NCBI GenBank assembly: GCA_027490725.1 | Contig: JAIXXN010000040.1 | Location: 1-64,000 of the forward strand | Length of the DNA: 64,000 nucleotides | From: Oxalobacteraceae bacterium | GTDB lineage: Bacteria; Pseudomonadota; Gammaproteobacteria; Burkholderiales; Burkholderiaceae_D | Direction of reading: 5' to 3' | In this document: piece after piece, positions 19,070 to 28,552 of the stretch | How the letters are laid out: every line of letters starts with the position of its first letter | How positions within the stretch are numbered: position 1 is the first letter of the stretch | Made by a program: the position numbers and the translations under genes | The notes under the pieces: model-generated | What the model saw: the letters and a program-made list of their open reading frames with translations, nothing else | Told to the model about the DNA's origin: nothing | Databases searched by the model: none

Positions 19070-19813
19070 TTAGAAGCGCTCGTGCGGCTGCAGATAGCGC
19101 CACTCGCCTTGCGGCAGGCTGGACATGGCAACCCGGCCGATACGGATGCGTTTCATGGCCACCACCTGCAGTCCCACCATCTTGCACATATGCTCGATCT
19201 GGCCCGGTTTCGGGCCTTTCACGGCAAAGCGCAGCCGGCGTTCGTTCTGCCAGCTGACTTTGATCGGTGGCAGCGGCTTACCGTTAAACGGCAGACCATG
19301 ATTGAGCAAGGCCAGACCGTTCTCGGCGATCTCGCCCGCCACTTCCACGATAATTTCCTGCTCCATGCGATCGGCTTCGTCCACCAGCTTGCGGTTGACG
19401 CGGAAGTCCTGCGTCAGCACCAGCAAGCCGCTGGCCTGCGTTTCCAGCGGCAGCGCCAGCGTCCGATTGGCCAGATGGCGCTTCAGGAAGCGCTGAGCCG
19501 GTGCGCTGCGCGTCAGGCTGGCAGCATTCAACAGGTGCAGCGCTGGCTGACCATCTTTGCCGACACCACCATTCACGCCGGCCGGCTTATGCAGCAGCAG
19601 CGTTACCGGCACAATTTCCAGCAGCGTCGCATCGTCTGCAATGCTCACCTGCTGTTCCGGCGTGACGCGCGCGCCCGCCTCTTCGATCAGCGCACCATCC
19701 ACGCTGACGAAACCGCCCTCGATATACAGCTCGGCCTCGCGGCGCGAACAGGGGCGCATCTCGGCCACGCGCTTGGCGAGGCGGATACCTTGCTCAGGGT
19801 TAGCTTCGCTCAT
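19070..19813 (-). CDS. RsuA/RluB-like pseudouridine synthase, catalytic Asp replaced
   Basis: A 247-residue protein with an N-terminal S4 RNA-binding domain (IRLAKRVAEMRPCSRREAELYI) and a PseudoU_synth_2 fold (LLHKPAG at 73-79). The catalytic loop, normally GRLDxDTxGLLLLT, here reads LPLETQASGLLVLT (121-134), placing Glu124 where the invariant nucleophilic Asp should be and losing the Arg. It may be an inactive RNA-binding relative. It overlaps the threonine aldolase gene upstream by 4 bp. I chose the ATG at 19813 because the S4 domain begins just after it. Confidence 0.82.
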   Translation of the reverse strand: MSEANPEQGIRLAKRVAEMRPCSRREAELYIEGGFVSVDGALIEEAGARVTPEQQVSIADDATLLEIVPVTLLLHKPAGVNGGVGKDGQPALHLLNAASLTRSAPAQRFLKRHLANRTLALPLETQASGLLVLTQDFRVNRKLVDEADRMEQEIIVEVAGEIAENGLALLNHGLPFNGKPLPPIKVSWQNERRLRFAVKGPKPGQIEHMCKMVGLQVVAMKRIRIGRVAMSSLPQGEWRYLQPHERF

Positions 19814-20832
19814 CCGAAAAAGTCTCCAAAAACAGTAATCGCCCGATCGATATCGGCGCGCTTGGTATCCAGATGGGTAACGATGCGCAAATGCGGCGCC
19901 ATCGACACCCGGATACGGGTCAGTTGCAATACGTCGTTCAGGCCACGGCATGCGTCCGGCGGCAGATCGACATAGAAAATATTGGTCTGCGGGGTGCTGA
20001 CCTTGATGCCTTTCAGCTTGGCCAGTTCGCTGGCAAAGTAAGCGGCGTTGTCGTGATCTTCGGCCAGTCGCGCATACTGATGCTGCAAGCCGTACAGGCC
20101 AGCCGCGGCCAGCACACCGGCCTGACGCATGCCACCACCGAGCATCTTGCGCCAGCGTTTGGCTTCCGCAATCAAAGGCTTGCTAGCGCATAGCACCGAA
20201 CCGACCGGCGCGCCCAGACCTTTGGACAGGCAGACGGACACGGAATCGAAACCGGCCACCGCCTCGCGTGGACTGACACCCAGCTTGACGGCCGCATTGC
20301 AGATGCGCGCGCCATCGAGGTGGGTTGCCAGCCCGCGCTGATGCGCCAGCGTGGTGGCCTGCTCCAGATAGGCTAGCCCCAGCACGCGGCCACCGATGGT
20401 GTTTTCCAGTGCCAGCAACTTGCTGCGCGCGAAATGGATATCGTCCGGCTTGATCTGCGCGGCGATGTCCGCCAAGGCCAGACTGCCATCGGGCTGATTG
20501 GTGATCGGTTGCGGCTGTATGCTACCCAGCACGGCGGCACCGCCGCCTTCGTAGCGATAGGTATGCGCTTCCTGCCCGACCAGATATTCGTCGCCCCGGC
20601 CGCAGTGGGCCAGTAGCGCCAGCAGATTGCTCTGCGTGCCGGACGGTGCAAACAGCGCCGCCTCGTAGCCGAACAGGTCGGCCGTGTATTCCTGCAGCAG
20701 ATTGACGGTCGGGTCATCGCCGTACACATCATCGCCTACCTCGGCCGCCAGCATCGCGGCACGCATCGCCGCGCCGGGGCGGGTGACGGTGTCGCTGCGT
20801 AAATCCAGCCATTCTTCATGCATGCCGCTCAT
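19810..20832 (-). CDS. ltaE: Low-specificity L-threonine aldolase
   Basis: PLP enzyme that cleaves L-threonine or L-allo-threonine to glycine and acetaldehyde. The 340-residue protein has the N-terminal LRSDTVTRPGAAMRAAM signature, GDDVYGDDPTVN, the AHTYRYEGGG segment and the PLP lysine in SVCLSKGLGAPVGS. It begins 15 bp after the stop of the methyltransferase gene, so it could be read through from the ISC operon. An alternative ATG three codons in is equally plausible. Confidence 0.94.
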   Translation of the reverse strand: MSGMHEEWLDLRSDTVTRPGAAMRAAMLAAEVGDDVYGDDPTVNLLQEYTADLFGYEAALFAPSGTQSNLLALLAHCGRGDEYLVGQEAHTYRYEGGGAAVLGSIQPQPITNQPDGSLALADIAAQIKPDDIHFARSKLLALENTIGGRVLGLAYLEQATTLAHQRGLATHLDGARICNAAVKLGVSPREAVAGFDSVSVCLSKGLGAPVGSVLCASKPLIAEAKRWRKMLGGGMRQAGVLAAAGLYGLQHQYARLAEDHDNAAYFASELAKLKGIKVSTPQTNIFYVDLPPDACRGLNDVLQLTRIRVSMAPHLRIVTHLDTKRADIDRAITVFGDFFG

Positions 20833-20847
20833 ACGTGTACCACCCGG

Positions 20848-21756
20848 TTAGCCTGCTTGTGCTGCCAGTTGCTGCGTATAGAAGCGCTGACCCATTTCTT
20901 CCAGCCCCAGCGTCTCCAGCACTTCCTGCAAGCGCTGCGAAGGACGCTGACGCGGCAGGTCTTTATAGGTGGCGATAATCAGCTCGTTTTTCATCGAGTG
21001 CTCCCAGCCCACCAGTTCCGTCACATTCACGTGATAACCGTGCGCTTCCAGTTGCAGACAGCGCAGCACATTGGTGATCTGGCTACCGAATTCGCGCGTA
21101 TGGATCGGGTGACGCCAGATTTCCGTCAGCGCCGACTTGGCCAGCGCCTTGCCCTTGTTCTTCTTCAGCACCGACGCCACTTCCGCCTGACAGCATGGCA
21201 CCAGCACCATGTAGCGCGCTTTCTTTTTCAGCGCGAAGTCGATGGCGTCGTCGGTGGCCGTATTACAGGCGTGCAGCGCGGTGACAATGTCGATCTGGGC
21301 GGGCAGCAGCTTCGATTCGGTGGACTCGGCCACCGACAGCGGCAGGAAGGACATGCCGGGGAAGTTGAACTGCTGCGCCAGTTGCTGCGAACGACTGACC
21401 AGTTCTTCGCGCGTTTCGATGCCGTAGATGTGCGAGCCATCGTTGAGCGCTTTGAAGAACAGATCGTAAATGATGAAGCCGAGGTAGGACTTGCCGGCGC
21501 CATGGTCGACCAGCGAGATATTGCCCTGCGTCGCCTGCAGTTCCTTGAGCAGTGGCTCGATGAACTGGTACAGGTGATACACCTGTTTCAGTTTGCGGCG
21601 GCTGTCCTGATTCATCTTGCCGTCGCGGGTCAGAATGTGCAGTTCCTGCAGCAGCGCGACCGTCTGGCCTTCGCGGATTTCCGGCATATTGTCAGCGCCG
21701 GTCACGGTCGTGCCGATTTTTGCCGTGGCAACGGCCGCTTTTTTATTGGGCTTCAT
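20848..21756 (-). CDS. Methyltransferase-domain protein (Methyltransf_32-like)
   Basis: A 302-residue predicted SAM-dependent methyltransferase. It carries LVDHGAGKSYLGF, the DxGxGK(S/G)-type SAM motif I of the Methyltransf_32 group, followed by YGIETREELVSRS, a HACNTATDDA segment and the PCC motif (VLVPCCQAEV). Related proteins include METTL25-like enzymes; the substrate is unknown. From the ATG at 21756 it overlaps the end of iscX by 14 bp, so it is cotranscribed with ISC genes. Confidence 0.82.
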   Translation of the reverse strand: MKPNKKAAVATAKIGTTVTGADNMPEIREGQTVALLQELHILTRDGKMNQDSRRKLKQVYHLYQFIEPLLKELQATQGNISLVDHGAGKSYLGFIIYDLFFKALNDGSHIYGIETREELVSRSQQLAQQFNFPGMSFLPLSVAESTESKLLPAQIDIVTALHACNTATDDAIDFALKKKARYMVLVPCCQAEVASVLKKNKGKALAKSALTEIWRHPIHTREFGSQITNVLRCLQLEAHGYHVNVTELVGWEHSMKNELIIATYKDLPRQRPSQRLQEVLETLGLEEMGQRFYTQQLAAQAG

Positions 21757-21937
21757 CGATCCACGCCTGTTGTATCGCTTCGAGAACTTTTTCGCCACCG
21801 CGCGTGTGGTCGTCGTCAAATCCATCCAGCTCGACGACCCAGTTGTGCAGATCGGTAAACCGGATCGTCAGCGGATCAAGGTCCGGGAACTTGTCGTAGA
21901 GCGCTTCGGCAATCGCGCTAATGTCAGACCATTTCAT
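21743..21937 (-). CDS. iscX: Fe-S assembly protein IscX
   Basis: Small acidic ISC accessory protein that binds IscS and modulates cluster assembly. The 64-residue product starts MKWSDISAIAEALYDKFPD and contains FTDLHNWVVELDGF, both characteristic of the family. The start at 21937 is one base before the fdx stop in the same operon. Confidence 0.95.
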   Translation of the reverse strand: MKWSDISAIAEALYDKFPDLDPLTIRFTDLHNWVVELDGFDDDHTRGGEKVLEAIQQAWIDEAQ

Positions 21938-21938
21938 C

Positions 21939-22280
21939 TCAGTGCCCACCTTCGCTGGCGTGATTGATGGTGTACTTCGGAATTTCGATGACCAGATCTG
22001 CATCGGCTACCACGGCCTGGCAGGACAGGCGCGACACCGCTTCCAGTCCCCAGGCCTTGTCCAGCTGATCTTCCTCGTTTTCGCTGGCTTCGCTGAGCGA
22101 ATCGAAACCTTCGCGCACCAGTACGTGACAGGTGGTGCAGGCGCACGACTTCTCGCAGGCGTGCTCGATGTGGATATCATTTTCCAGCATGATGTCGCAC
22201 AGGGTTTTGCCAGCTTCGGCTTCGATGACAGCGCCTTCCGGGCACAGTTTGGCGTGGGGCAGGAATACGATTTGTGGCAT
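21939..22280 (-). CDS. fdx: ISC-type [2Fe-2S] ferredoxin
   Basis: Electron donor for iron-sulfur cluster assembly. The 113-residue protein has the cluster ligands in ACEKSCACTTCHV (C-x5-C-x2-C) and a fourth Cys in SRLSCQAVV. The acidic C-terminal half (EASENEEDQLD) is typical. It is the seventh gene of the isc operon, between hscA and iscX. Confidence 0.96.
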   Translation of the reverse strand: MPQIVFLPHAKLCPEGAVIEAEAGKTLCDIMLENDIHIEHACEKSCACTTCHVLVREGFDSLSEASENEEDQLDKAWGLEAVSRLSCQAVVADADLVIEIPKYTINHASEGGH

Positions 22281-22299
22281 GTGACTTCTCGGTAAATGT

Positions 22300-24180
22300 T
22301 TAAACGACCTGGTCCAGCTTCTTGCCGGCCAGTGCGCTGCGCACGCTGCGATCCATGCGGCGCGATGCGAATTCTTCGGTGCCCTGTGCCAGCGACTCGA
22401 CCGCCGCTTTCACGGCGCTATGATCAACCGTACCGGCCTGCGACTGGGCGACTACGCCACGTACGCTGGCGATCAGGCTGTCGAGGTTCAGGCGTTCGGC
22501 GTCGCTGAGCAGCCCGGCATCTTCTGCCAGTGCCGATTCGGTCGCCAGAATAATCCGCTCGGCTTCCACCTGCTCTTCGCGCAGTGCGCGCGCCAGCATA
22601 TCGACATCGGCCGACTGGTAGGAGTCCTGCAGCATACGCGCCACATCGTCATCGCCCAGACCATACGATGGTTTGACGCTGATCGATGCTTCCACGCCGG
22701 AGCGCAGTTCGCGTGCCGACACCGACAGCAAGCCGTCGGCATCGACCTGATAGGTGATGCGGATGCGTGCGGCACCGGCGGCCATCGGCGGAATCCCGCG
22801 CAGCTCGAAGCGCGCCAGCGAACGGCAATCGCTGACCAGTTCACGCTCGCCTTGCAGCACGTGCACGGCGAGTGCCGTCTGACCATCCTTGAAGGTGGTG
22901 AATTCCTGCGCACGCGCGCACGGAATGGTGGAATTGCGCGGGATGATTTTCTCGACCAGCCCGCCCATGGTTTCAATCCCGAGCGACAGCGCAGTCACGT
23001 CCAGCAGCAGCCAGTCATCACCGGCTGCGCGGTTACCGGCCAGCAGATTGGCCTGAATTGCCGCGCCCAGCGCCACCACTTTATCGGGATCGATATTCGC
23101 GTGCGGGATGGTGTGGAAGTACTCGCTGACGGCACGCTGCACATGCGGCATGCGGGTCGCACCACCGACCATTACCACGCCATCGATATCGTCGGCATCG
23201 ACATTGGCGTCGCGCAGCGCTTTGCGGATCGCGTTCATGGTCTTGCCAATCAGATGGCTGGTGATCTCGTGGAAGGTCTCGGCGCTAATTCGCAGATGCA
23301 CTTCTTCGCCCGAACCGAGTACCGCATCCACCGTCACGGATTGTTTGGTGGACAGCTGTTCCTTGGCCTCGCGCGCTTTCACCATCAGCACGGCGGTATC
23401 CTGATCGGACAGCGGCGCCAGTTTTTCCTGCTGATGGATGTAGCAGAACAGGCGGTGATCGAAGTCATCGCCACCGAGCGCCGAATCGCCGCCGGTCGAC
23501 AGCACTTCGAACACGCCCTTGCTCAGCTTGAGGATGGAAATATCGAAAGTACCGCCACCCAGATCGTAGACCGCGTACAGGCCTTCGGAACCATTATCGA
23601 GGCCGTAGGCAATCGCTGCCGCCGTGGGTTCGCTCAGCAGACGCAGCACGTTGATGCCGGCCAGCTGCGCCGCATCCTTGGTGGCCTGACGCTGGGCATC
23701 ATCGAAATAGGCAGGCACGGTAATCACGGCGCCCACCAGATCATCACCGAGTGTATCTTCGGCGCGCTGACGCAGCGTGGCGAGAATCTGCGCCGACACT
23801 TCCACCGGGCTTTTCACGCCAGCGATGGTTTTCAGTTGCACCATGCCGGGCGTATCGAGGAAATCGTAAGGCAGGTTTTCCGCATAGGCGATATCGGCCA
23901 GACCGCGCCCCATGAAGCGCTTGACCGAAACGATGGTGTTTTTCGGGTCGGTGGTTTGAGCCGCCTGTGCCTTGTAACCGATGTTGGCGTGGCCATTCGG
24001 CAGATAGCGCACCACGGACGGCAGCAAGGGCCGGCCATCTTCGTCGCTGAGTACCTCAGGAATACTGCTGCGCACCGTGGCGACCAGCGAGTTGGTGGTA
24101 CCCAGATCGATCCCTACCGCCAGCCGGTGCTGGTGGGGTGCGGTCGACATGCCTGGTTCGGAAATTTGCAGAAGGGCCAT
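22300..24180 (-). CDS. hscA: ISC-specific Hsp70 chaperone HscA
   Basis: Hsp70-family ATPase that helps release clusters from IscU. The 626-residue protein has the phosphate-1 motif [14 protein letters not shown], phosphate-2 [13 protein letters not shown], the adenosine motif [12 protein letters not shown], and a substrate-binding domain with a helical lid. The substrate motif LPPVK is present in IscU of this operon. The gene follows hscB after an unusually long 145-bp gap containing a strong hairpin. Confidence 0.97.
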   Translation of the reverse strand: MALLQISEPGMSTAPHQHRLAVGIDLGTTNSLVATVRSSIPEVLSDEDGRPLLPSVVRYLPNGHANIGYKAQAAQTTDPKNTIVSVKRFMGRGLADIAYAENLPYDFLDTPGMVQLKTIAGVKSPVEVSAQILATLRQRAEDTLGDDLVGAVITVPAYFDDAQRQATKDAAQLAGINVLRLLSEPTAAAIAYGLDNGSEGLYAVYDLGGGTFDISILKLSKGVFEVLSTGGDSALGGDDFDHRLFCYIHQQEKLAPLSDQDTAVLMVKAREAKEQLSTKQSVTVDAVLGSGEEVHLRISAETFHEITSHLIGKTMNAIRKALRDANVDADDIDGVVMVGGATRMPHVQRAVSEYFHTIPHANIDPDKVVALGAAIQANLLAGNRAAGDDWLLLDVTALSLGIETMGGLVEKIIPRNSTIPCARAQEFTTFKDGQTALAVHVLQGERELVSDCRSLARFELRGIPPMAAGAARIRITYQVDADGLLSVSARELRSGVEASISVKPSYGLGDDDVARMLQDSYQSADVDMLARALREEQVEAERIILATESALAEDAGLLSDAERLNLDSLIASVRGVVAQSQAGTVDHSAVKAAVESLAQGTEEFASRRMDRSVRSALAGKKLDQVV

Positions 24181-24215
24181 GTAGTGTATGCCGTGCGGCT
24201 CTGATTAAATAATGG

Positions 24216-24235
24216 GGCCGGGCATGAGCCCGGCC
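24216..24235 (-). promoter_or_regulatory. Strong hairpin in the hscB-hscA spacer
   Basis: A perfect GGCCGGGC-ATGA-GCCCGGCC inverted repeat lies 36-55 nt before the hscA start on the minus strand. There is no following T run, so it is not a classical terminator. It could tune HscA translation or protect a processed transcript. Confidence 0.55.
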
Positions 24236-24325
24236 GGAGTCTGTTCTGTGCTACTGCCAGCTTGCGCCGGGCGCCGATTCAGGCGACTGCCGAAGCGCGG
24301 TTTGCGGTGTTTCAGGCGCGAATTT

Positions 24326-24844
24326 TCACGCATCCTCCAGCACGCTCAACGCGCTATCGATCTCTTGCTTGAGTTTTTCGATGAACATCAGCGCCCGCAC
24401 CCCCTGGGCTGCCTGCACATAGTCGTTAGCGTCAATTTGCTGCTCGATGGCGGCCAGTTGCGCCTTGCGTTCCTGGCGCAGTTGCCGATCCAGCCCTTCC
24501 AGTGCTGCCATATCGCGTGCGCCACGCGCATCGCCGAGTTCTTCGCGCCATTCCATCTGCTGCATCAGAAACGCCATCGGCATGGCCGTATTCGATTCCG
24601 TCTGCAGATCCACGCCATGCAGCTCGCACAGGTACTGAGCGCGCTTCTGCGGGTTTTTCAGGGTCTGGTAGGCCTCGTTGGCACGCGTGGCCCACTGCAT
24701 GGCAACGCGCTTTTCCGCATCGCTGGCACTGACGAATTTATCGGGATGGACGCGTCCCTGCACCTCGCGGTAGGCGCTATCGAGCGCCGACGTATCGACG
24801 GCAAACTGCAGGGGTAGCTGGAACAGCTCGAAGTGATTTTGCAT
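24326..24844 (-). CDS. hscB: ISC J-protein co-chaperone HscB
   Basis: DnaJ-type co-chaperone that delivers IscU to HscA and stimulates its ATPase. The 172-residue protein has an N-terminal J domain with the HPD motif in GRVHPDKFV, and a C-terminal three-helix domain for IscU ([15 protein letters not shown]). It follows iscA by 6 bp. Confidence 0.96.
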   Translation of the reverse strand: MQNHFELFQLPLQFAVDTSALDSAYREVQGRVHPDKFVSASDAEKRVAMQWATRANEAYQTLKNPQKRAQYLCELHGVDLQTESNTAMPMAFLMQQMEWREELGDARGARDMAALEGLDRQLRQERKAQLAAIEQQIDANDYVQAAQGVRALMFIEKLKQEIDSALSVLEDA

Positions 24845-24850
24845 AGCCGG

Positions 24851-25174
24851 TCAGATGCGGAAGCTTTCGCCGCAACCGCAAGCGTCTTTCTGGTTCGGAT
24901 TATTGAACTTGAAGCCCTCGTTCAGCCCTTCGCGGGCAAAATCGAGTTCGGTGCCGTCGATGTACGGCAGGCTTTTCGGATCCACGAATACTTTCACGCC
25001 GTGCGATTCGAAGACACTGTCCTCTTCCGCCGATTCGTCCACGTATTCGAGTTTGTACGCCAGTCCGGAGCAGCCGGTGGTACGCACGCCAAACCGCAGA
25101 CCGATGCCCTTACCGCGGCGTTCGATGTAACGGTTGATGTGCTTTGCTGCTTTTTCGGTCAGGGTGATTGCCAT
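24851..25174 (-). CDS. iscA: A-type Fe-S carrier IscA
   Basis: A-type scaffold/carrier protein that delivers clusters to apo-proteins. The 107-residue protein has the three conserved cysteines in [11 protein letters not shown] and DACGCGESF. It lies between iscU and hscB in the isc operon. Confidence 0.97.
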   Translation of the reverse strand: MAITLTEKAAKHINRYIERRGKGIGLRFGVRTTGCSGLAYKLEYVDESAEEDSVFESHGVKVFVDPKSLPYIDGTELDFAREGLNEGFKFNNPNQKDACGCGESFRI

Positions 25175-25247
25175 TTGATTCTCCCGCGCCGTCGTGCAAC
25201 GATGCAGCGACGGCGTGATTGTATTACCTGCTAACTGCGATGCAAAC

Positions 25248-25637
25248 TTATGCGTTCACAGGGTGTTTGTTCTGATAATCCAGAACTGCTGCCTTGATCG
25301 CGTCTTCCGCCAGAATCGAGCAGTGGATTTTCACCGGTGGCAGCGCCAGTTCTTCGGCGATTTCGGTGTTCTTGATGGCCAGTGCCTGATCCAGCGTCTT
25401 GCCCTTGACCCATTCGGTCACCAGCGAGCTCGAAGCGATGGCCGAACCGCAGCCATAGGTCTTGAATTTTGCGTCTTCGATCAGACCATCTGCGCCCACC
25501 TTGATTTGCAGTTTCATCACGTCGCCGCAAGCTGGTGCACCCACCATGCCGGTACCAACGCTGTCGTCACCCTTTTCGAAAGCGCCCACGTTGCGCGGGT
25601 TTTCGTAGTGATCGAGTACTTTTTCCGAGTAAGCCAT
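25248..25637 (-). CDS. iscU: Fe-S cluster scaffold IscU
   Basis: Scaffold on which [2Fe-2S] clusters are built from IscS-derived sulfur. The 129-residue protein has ligands in [22 protein letters not shown] and the [15 protein letters not shown] segment, which also contains the HscA recognition motif LPPVK. It lies 34 bp after iscS. Confidence 0.98.
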   Translation of the reverse strand: MAYSEKVLDHYENPRNVGAFEKGDDSVGTGMVGAPACGDVMKLQIKVGADGLIEDAKFKTYGCGSAIASSSLVTEWVKGKTLDQALAIKNTEIAEELALPPVKIHCSILAEDAIKAAVLDYQNKHPVNA

Positions 25638-25671
25638 TTTGATGCTCCTGTCTCTTCTGAATCTTAAAAAA

Positions 25672-26928
25672 TTAGTGCGCAGCCCACTGGATCGAATTGA
25701 TGTCGATACCCTCTTTGAACATATCCCACAGCGGCGACAGTTCGCGCAGCTTGTTCACTTTGGATTTCATCAGGTCGATGGCGAAGTCGATATCGGCTTC
25801 AGTGGTGAAGCGGCCGATGGTGAAACGGATCGAGCTGTGTGCCAGTTCATCGCTGCGACCCAGTGCGCGCAGCACATAGGATGGCTCCAGACTGGCCGAG
25901 GTGCAGGCCGAACCGGACGACACGGCCAGATCTTTCACGGCCATGATCAGCGATTCACCTTCCACATAGTTGAAGCTGACATTCAGGTTATGTGGCACAC
26001 GGTGTTCCATGTCACCGTTGATATAGGTTTCCTCGATTTCCTGCAGGCCCTTGGCCAGACGGTCACGCAGCGCCTTGATGCGGCCGATTTCCGTGTCCAT
26101 CTCGACTTTGGCCAGACGGAAAGCTTCGCCCATGCCGACGATCTGGTGGGTTGGCAGCGTGCCCGAACGCAGACCGCGCTCATGACCACCACCGTGCATC
26201 TGGGCTTCGATACGCACGCGCGGCTTGCGGCACACGTACAGCGCGCCGATACCTTTCGGACCATAGGTTTTGTGGGCGGTGAAGGTCATCAGATCGACCT
26301 TGGTTTTCTGCAGGTCGATCACGACTTTACCGGTCGCCTGGGCAGCGTCGCAGTGGAAGATGATGCCTTTCGAGCGGCACAGTGCGCCGATTTCGTCGAT
26401 GGGCTGAACCACGCCGATCTCGTTATTCACCAGCATCACGGACACCAGGATCGTGTCCGGACGGATCGCGGCGCTCAGCTGCTCGATGGTAATCAGACCA
26501 TTGTCCTGCGGTTCCAGATAGGTCGCTTCGAAGCCGATGCGTTCCAGTTCACGTACCGTGTCCAGCACCGATTTGTGCTCGGTTTTCACGGTGATGATGT
26601 GCTTACCCTTGGTTTTGTAGAACTGCGCCGCACCCTTGATCGCCAGATTGTTCGATTCGGTGGCACCCGAGGTCCAGATGATTTCGCGGCTATCGGCATT
26701 CACCAGCGCTGCCACGTGGCCGCGCGCCTCTTCAACGGCCTTTTCCGCGGTCCAGCCATACATATGGCTACGCGAAGCAGGATTGCCGAACTGTTCGCGC
26801 AGATAGGGAATCATCATGTCTGCCACGCGTGGATCGACTGGCGTCGTCGCCGAGTAGTCCATATAGATCGGGAAATGCGGGGCCGTCTTGAACTCTACAG
26901 GCGCGATATTTTTTTCAGGGGCGTTCAT
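25672..26928 (-). CDS. iscS: Cysteine desulfurase IscS
   Basis: PLP enzyme that converts cysteine to alanine and passes persulfide sulfur to IscU and other acceptors. The 418-residue protein has an extra 18 residues before the usual [15 protein letters not shown] start, the PLP lysine in [13 protein letters not shown], and the mobile catalytic-cysteine loop [14 protein letters not shown]. It follows iscR by 25 bp. Confidence 0.97.
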   Translation of the reverse strand: MNAPEKNIAPVEFKTAPHFPIYMDYSATTPVDPRVADMMIPYLREQFGNPASRSHMYGWTAEKAVEEARGHVAALVNADSREIIWTSGATESNNLAIKGAAQFYKTKGKHIITVKTEHKSVLDTVRELERIGFEATYLEPQDNGLITIEQLSAAIRPDTILVSVMLVNNEIGVVQPIDEIGALCRSKGIIFHCDAAQATGKVVIDLQKTKVDLMTFTAHKTYGPKGIGALYVCRKPRVRIEAQMHGGGHERGLRSGTLPTHQIVGMGEAFRLAKVEMDTEIGRIKALRDRLAKGLQEIEETYINGDMEHRVPHNLNVSFNYVEGESLIMAVKDLAVSSGSACTSASLEPSYVLRALGRSDELAHSSIRFTIGRFTTEADIDFAIDLMKSKVNKLRELSPLWDMFKEGIDINSIQWAAH

Positions 26929-26953
26929 CTGGTAACTCCGGGTTATGGGTCGC

Positions 26954-27433
26954 TCAACCGAGCGCGGCGTGATTGCGGTGCAGCACCACGACGTTCTGTT
27001 CAGCGTTCTTCAGCTTCTGTTGATCGACCAGATCCTGTAACGAGACGGAATCGAGGTAATCAACCATTTTTTCATTCAGGGTGGCCCACAGTTCATGGGT
27101 CATGCAGCGCACGCCGCTGGTGACATCGGCGCCGTGGCAGTTTTCCTTGCCGCCGCACTGGGTCGCATCGAGCGGCTCGTCGACGGCGATGATGATGTCG
27201 GCCACGGTGACTTTGTCGGCGCGGCGCGCCAGACTGTAGCCGCCGCCCGGGCCACGGATCGATTCGACGATTTCATGGCGGCGCAACTTGCCGAACAATT
27301 GTTCGAGGTAGGACAGCGAAATGGCCTGACGCTGACTAATACCGGACAGCGTGACGGGTCCCTTGCCCTGGCGCAACGCCAGATCAATCATCGCAGTCAC
27401 AGCAAAACGGCCTTTGGTGGTCAGACGCATCAC
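26954..27433 (-). CDS. iscR: Fe-S regulator IscR
   Basis: Rrf2-family [2Fe-2S] transcription factor that represses the isc operon when clusters are plentiful. The 159-residue protein starts [19 protein letters not shown] after one extra Met, with a winged-helix domain and the cluster-ligating segment [24 protein letters not shown] (three Cys and one His). It is the first gene of the operon and has a likely IscR site upstream. Confidence 0.97.
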   Translation of the reverse strand: MMRLTTKGRFAVTAMIDLALRQGKGPVTLSGISQRQAISLSYLEQLFGKLRRHEIVESIRGPGGGYSLARRADKVTVADIIIAVDEPLDATQCGGKENCHGADVTSGVRCMTHELWATLNEKMVDYLDSVSLQDLVDQQKLKNAEQNVVVLHRNHAALG

Positions 27434-27483
27434 TACCCCGGTTCGGTTAAAATATCGACCCCAACGACTCCCTGAATAAGCGG

Positions 27484-27509
27484 ATTAGTTGATCGAATTA
27501 GTCAAGTAT
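27484..27509 (-). promoter_or_regulatory. Putative type 1 IscR site and isc promoter
   Basis: On the minus strand the 26 bp start ATACTTGACTAATTCGATCA and match the type 1 consensus (ATASYYGACTRWWWYAGTCRR...) at nearly every position except a swapped AG in the right half. The embedded TTGACT (27500-27505) would be the -35 box, with GCTTAT about 18 bp downstream as a weak -10. The placement, about 50-75 bp upstream of iscR, fits autoregulation. Confidence 0.7.
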
Positions 27510-27517
27510 ACCAAACT

Positions 27518-28348
27518 TTAAAGAAGTCTGCCCGCGGCCACTGGGTTTGCCCGGTCTGCTCGCCCCTGCAGCAGCTGCATCGGTCCGAACAGCGCATGCA
27601 TCTCGGGATTGCCGATAAAACTCAGGTTGTACGGGTGCTCGGCCCGAATTTGCGGAAACTTCTGCGTCACCGGCCGTTGCTCCAGCACTTTACTGAGAAC
27701 TTCCGCGATCTTTCCCCATAGAATGAGCGTCGGCGCCTTCTCGGCATGCTCGGCCAGTCCGGCCATGACGGTCTCGAAAAACGGCAGCCAGGCCTTGGCG
27801 TCTTTCGCCGGAGCAACGTGATGGCGGAATACCAGCGCCGCGTTCAGCAGTAGAAAACCCTGTTCCGTCAGCTTGTCCTGCAACTCGGCCAGCGTCGCGA
27901 TATGGCTGCCATGGCCCTGATGGGCAGCCAGGGCAATTCTGGACATGGCCTCGGCGCCGGTGTCATCCAGATCAAGCTGGCCATCCGCCACGAGTAGCAT
28001 CTTCATGAAGTTACGCAGCGATGTGGCTTTATTGACGGGCTTGGACAGGCCGCCGCCCAGTTCATCCGACCATAAGCTGCCGACCGCGCCATCCATGAAG
28101 CTGACACCTGTCGCGCTGGCGGCGCGCGGATACGGCCCCTCCCCTACCAGCACATAACGCACCTGCTCCAGCGGCAGGGCAAAGGCGGCGAACAGCCGCT
28201 GATCAGTGGGCAGGTAATCATCCTGCGCCAGTTGCGGCAGATAGTCGGGAGTGCTGGCCATGATGGATTCCAGCCCCTGCAGCAGCAGCGGGTGCCAGGA
28301 GGCATGGACGCGCTTCAGCGCCGCGAGGAAATGGGCAGGAATAGTCAT
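27518..28348 (-). CDS. Uracil-DNA-glycosylase-fold protein with degenerate motif
   Basis: A 276-residue protein of the UNG superfamily fold. Motif A, normally GQDPYHGPGQAHGLxFSV, reads VGEGPYPRAASATGVSF (68-84); the general-base Asp is Gly71 and the His is Pro74. A His-containing motif B-like stretch, AEHPYNLSFIGN, lies near residue 238, and LILWGK near 210 matches the LLLWG strand. The fold is therefore recognisable, but uracil excision by the standard mechanism is doubtful. It is a single gene, separated from iscR by the isc promoter region and divergent from the PEP-CTERM gene. Confidence 0.75.
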   Translation of the reverse strand: MTIPAHFLAALKRVHASWHPLLLQGLESIMASTPDYLPQLAQDDYLPTDQRLFAAFALPLEQVRYVLVGEGPYPRAASATGVSFMDGAVGSLWSDELGGGLSKPVNKATSLRNFMKMLLVADGQLDLDDTGAEAMSRIALAAHQGHGSHIATLAELQDKLTEQGFLLLNAALVFRHHVAPAKDAKAWLPFFETVMAGLAEHAEKAPTLILWGKIAEVLSKVLEQRPVTQKFPQIRAEHPYNLSFIGNPEMHALFGPMQLLQGRADRANPVAAGRLL

Positions 28349-28487
28349 GGGGAAGCCAGCCTGGTAGCAAAAGGCGAAATTGTAGCCCAGCCGCGCCGAT
28401 CTGCTGCGCCCGGCCGGGCTCGCGCAGCCAGAAAGCCTGGTGCAGAGCCAAAAAAAATATTGCCTTAAGAGAAGCTTAAAATAAATT

Positions 28488-28517
28488 TTGACAACAGAAT
28501 AGTTTTTCGGATAAGAT
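28488..28517 (+). promoter_or_regulatory. Sigma-70 promoter of the first PEP-CTERM gene
   Basis: A perfect -35 TTGACA is followed after 18 bp by TAAGAT, in an AT-rich stretch about 36 bp before the start codon. The ribosome site GGAGAA is 7 nt upstream of the ATG. Confidence 0.65.
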
Positions 28518-28552
28518 TCATTTCAACAACAAACCTTTCTGGAGAACAAACC

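Noticed and set aside
22420..24204. A 594-codon plus-strand frame
   Set aside because: It is the complement of hscA, with the same low-complexity His/Gln composition.
25639..27123. A 494-codon plus-strand frame
   Set aside because: It runs across iscS and part of iscR on the opposite strand; iscS and iscR are certain.
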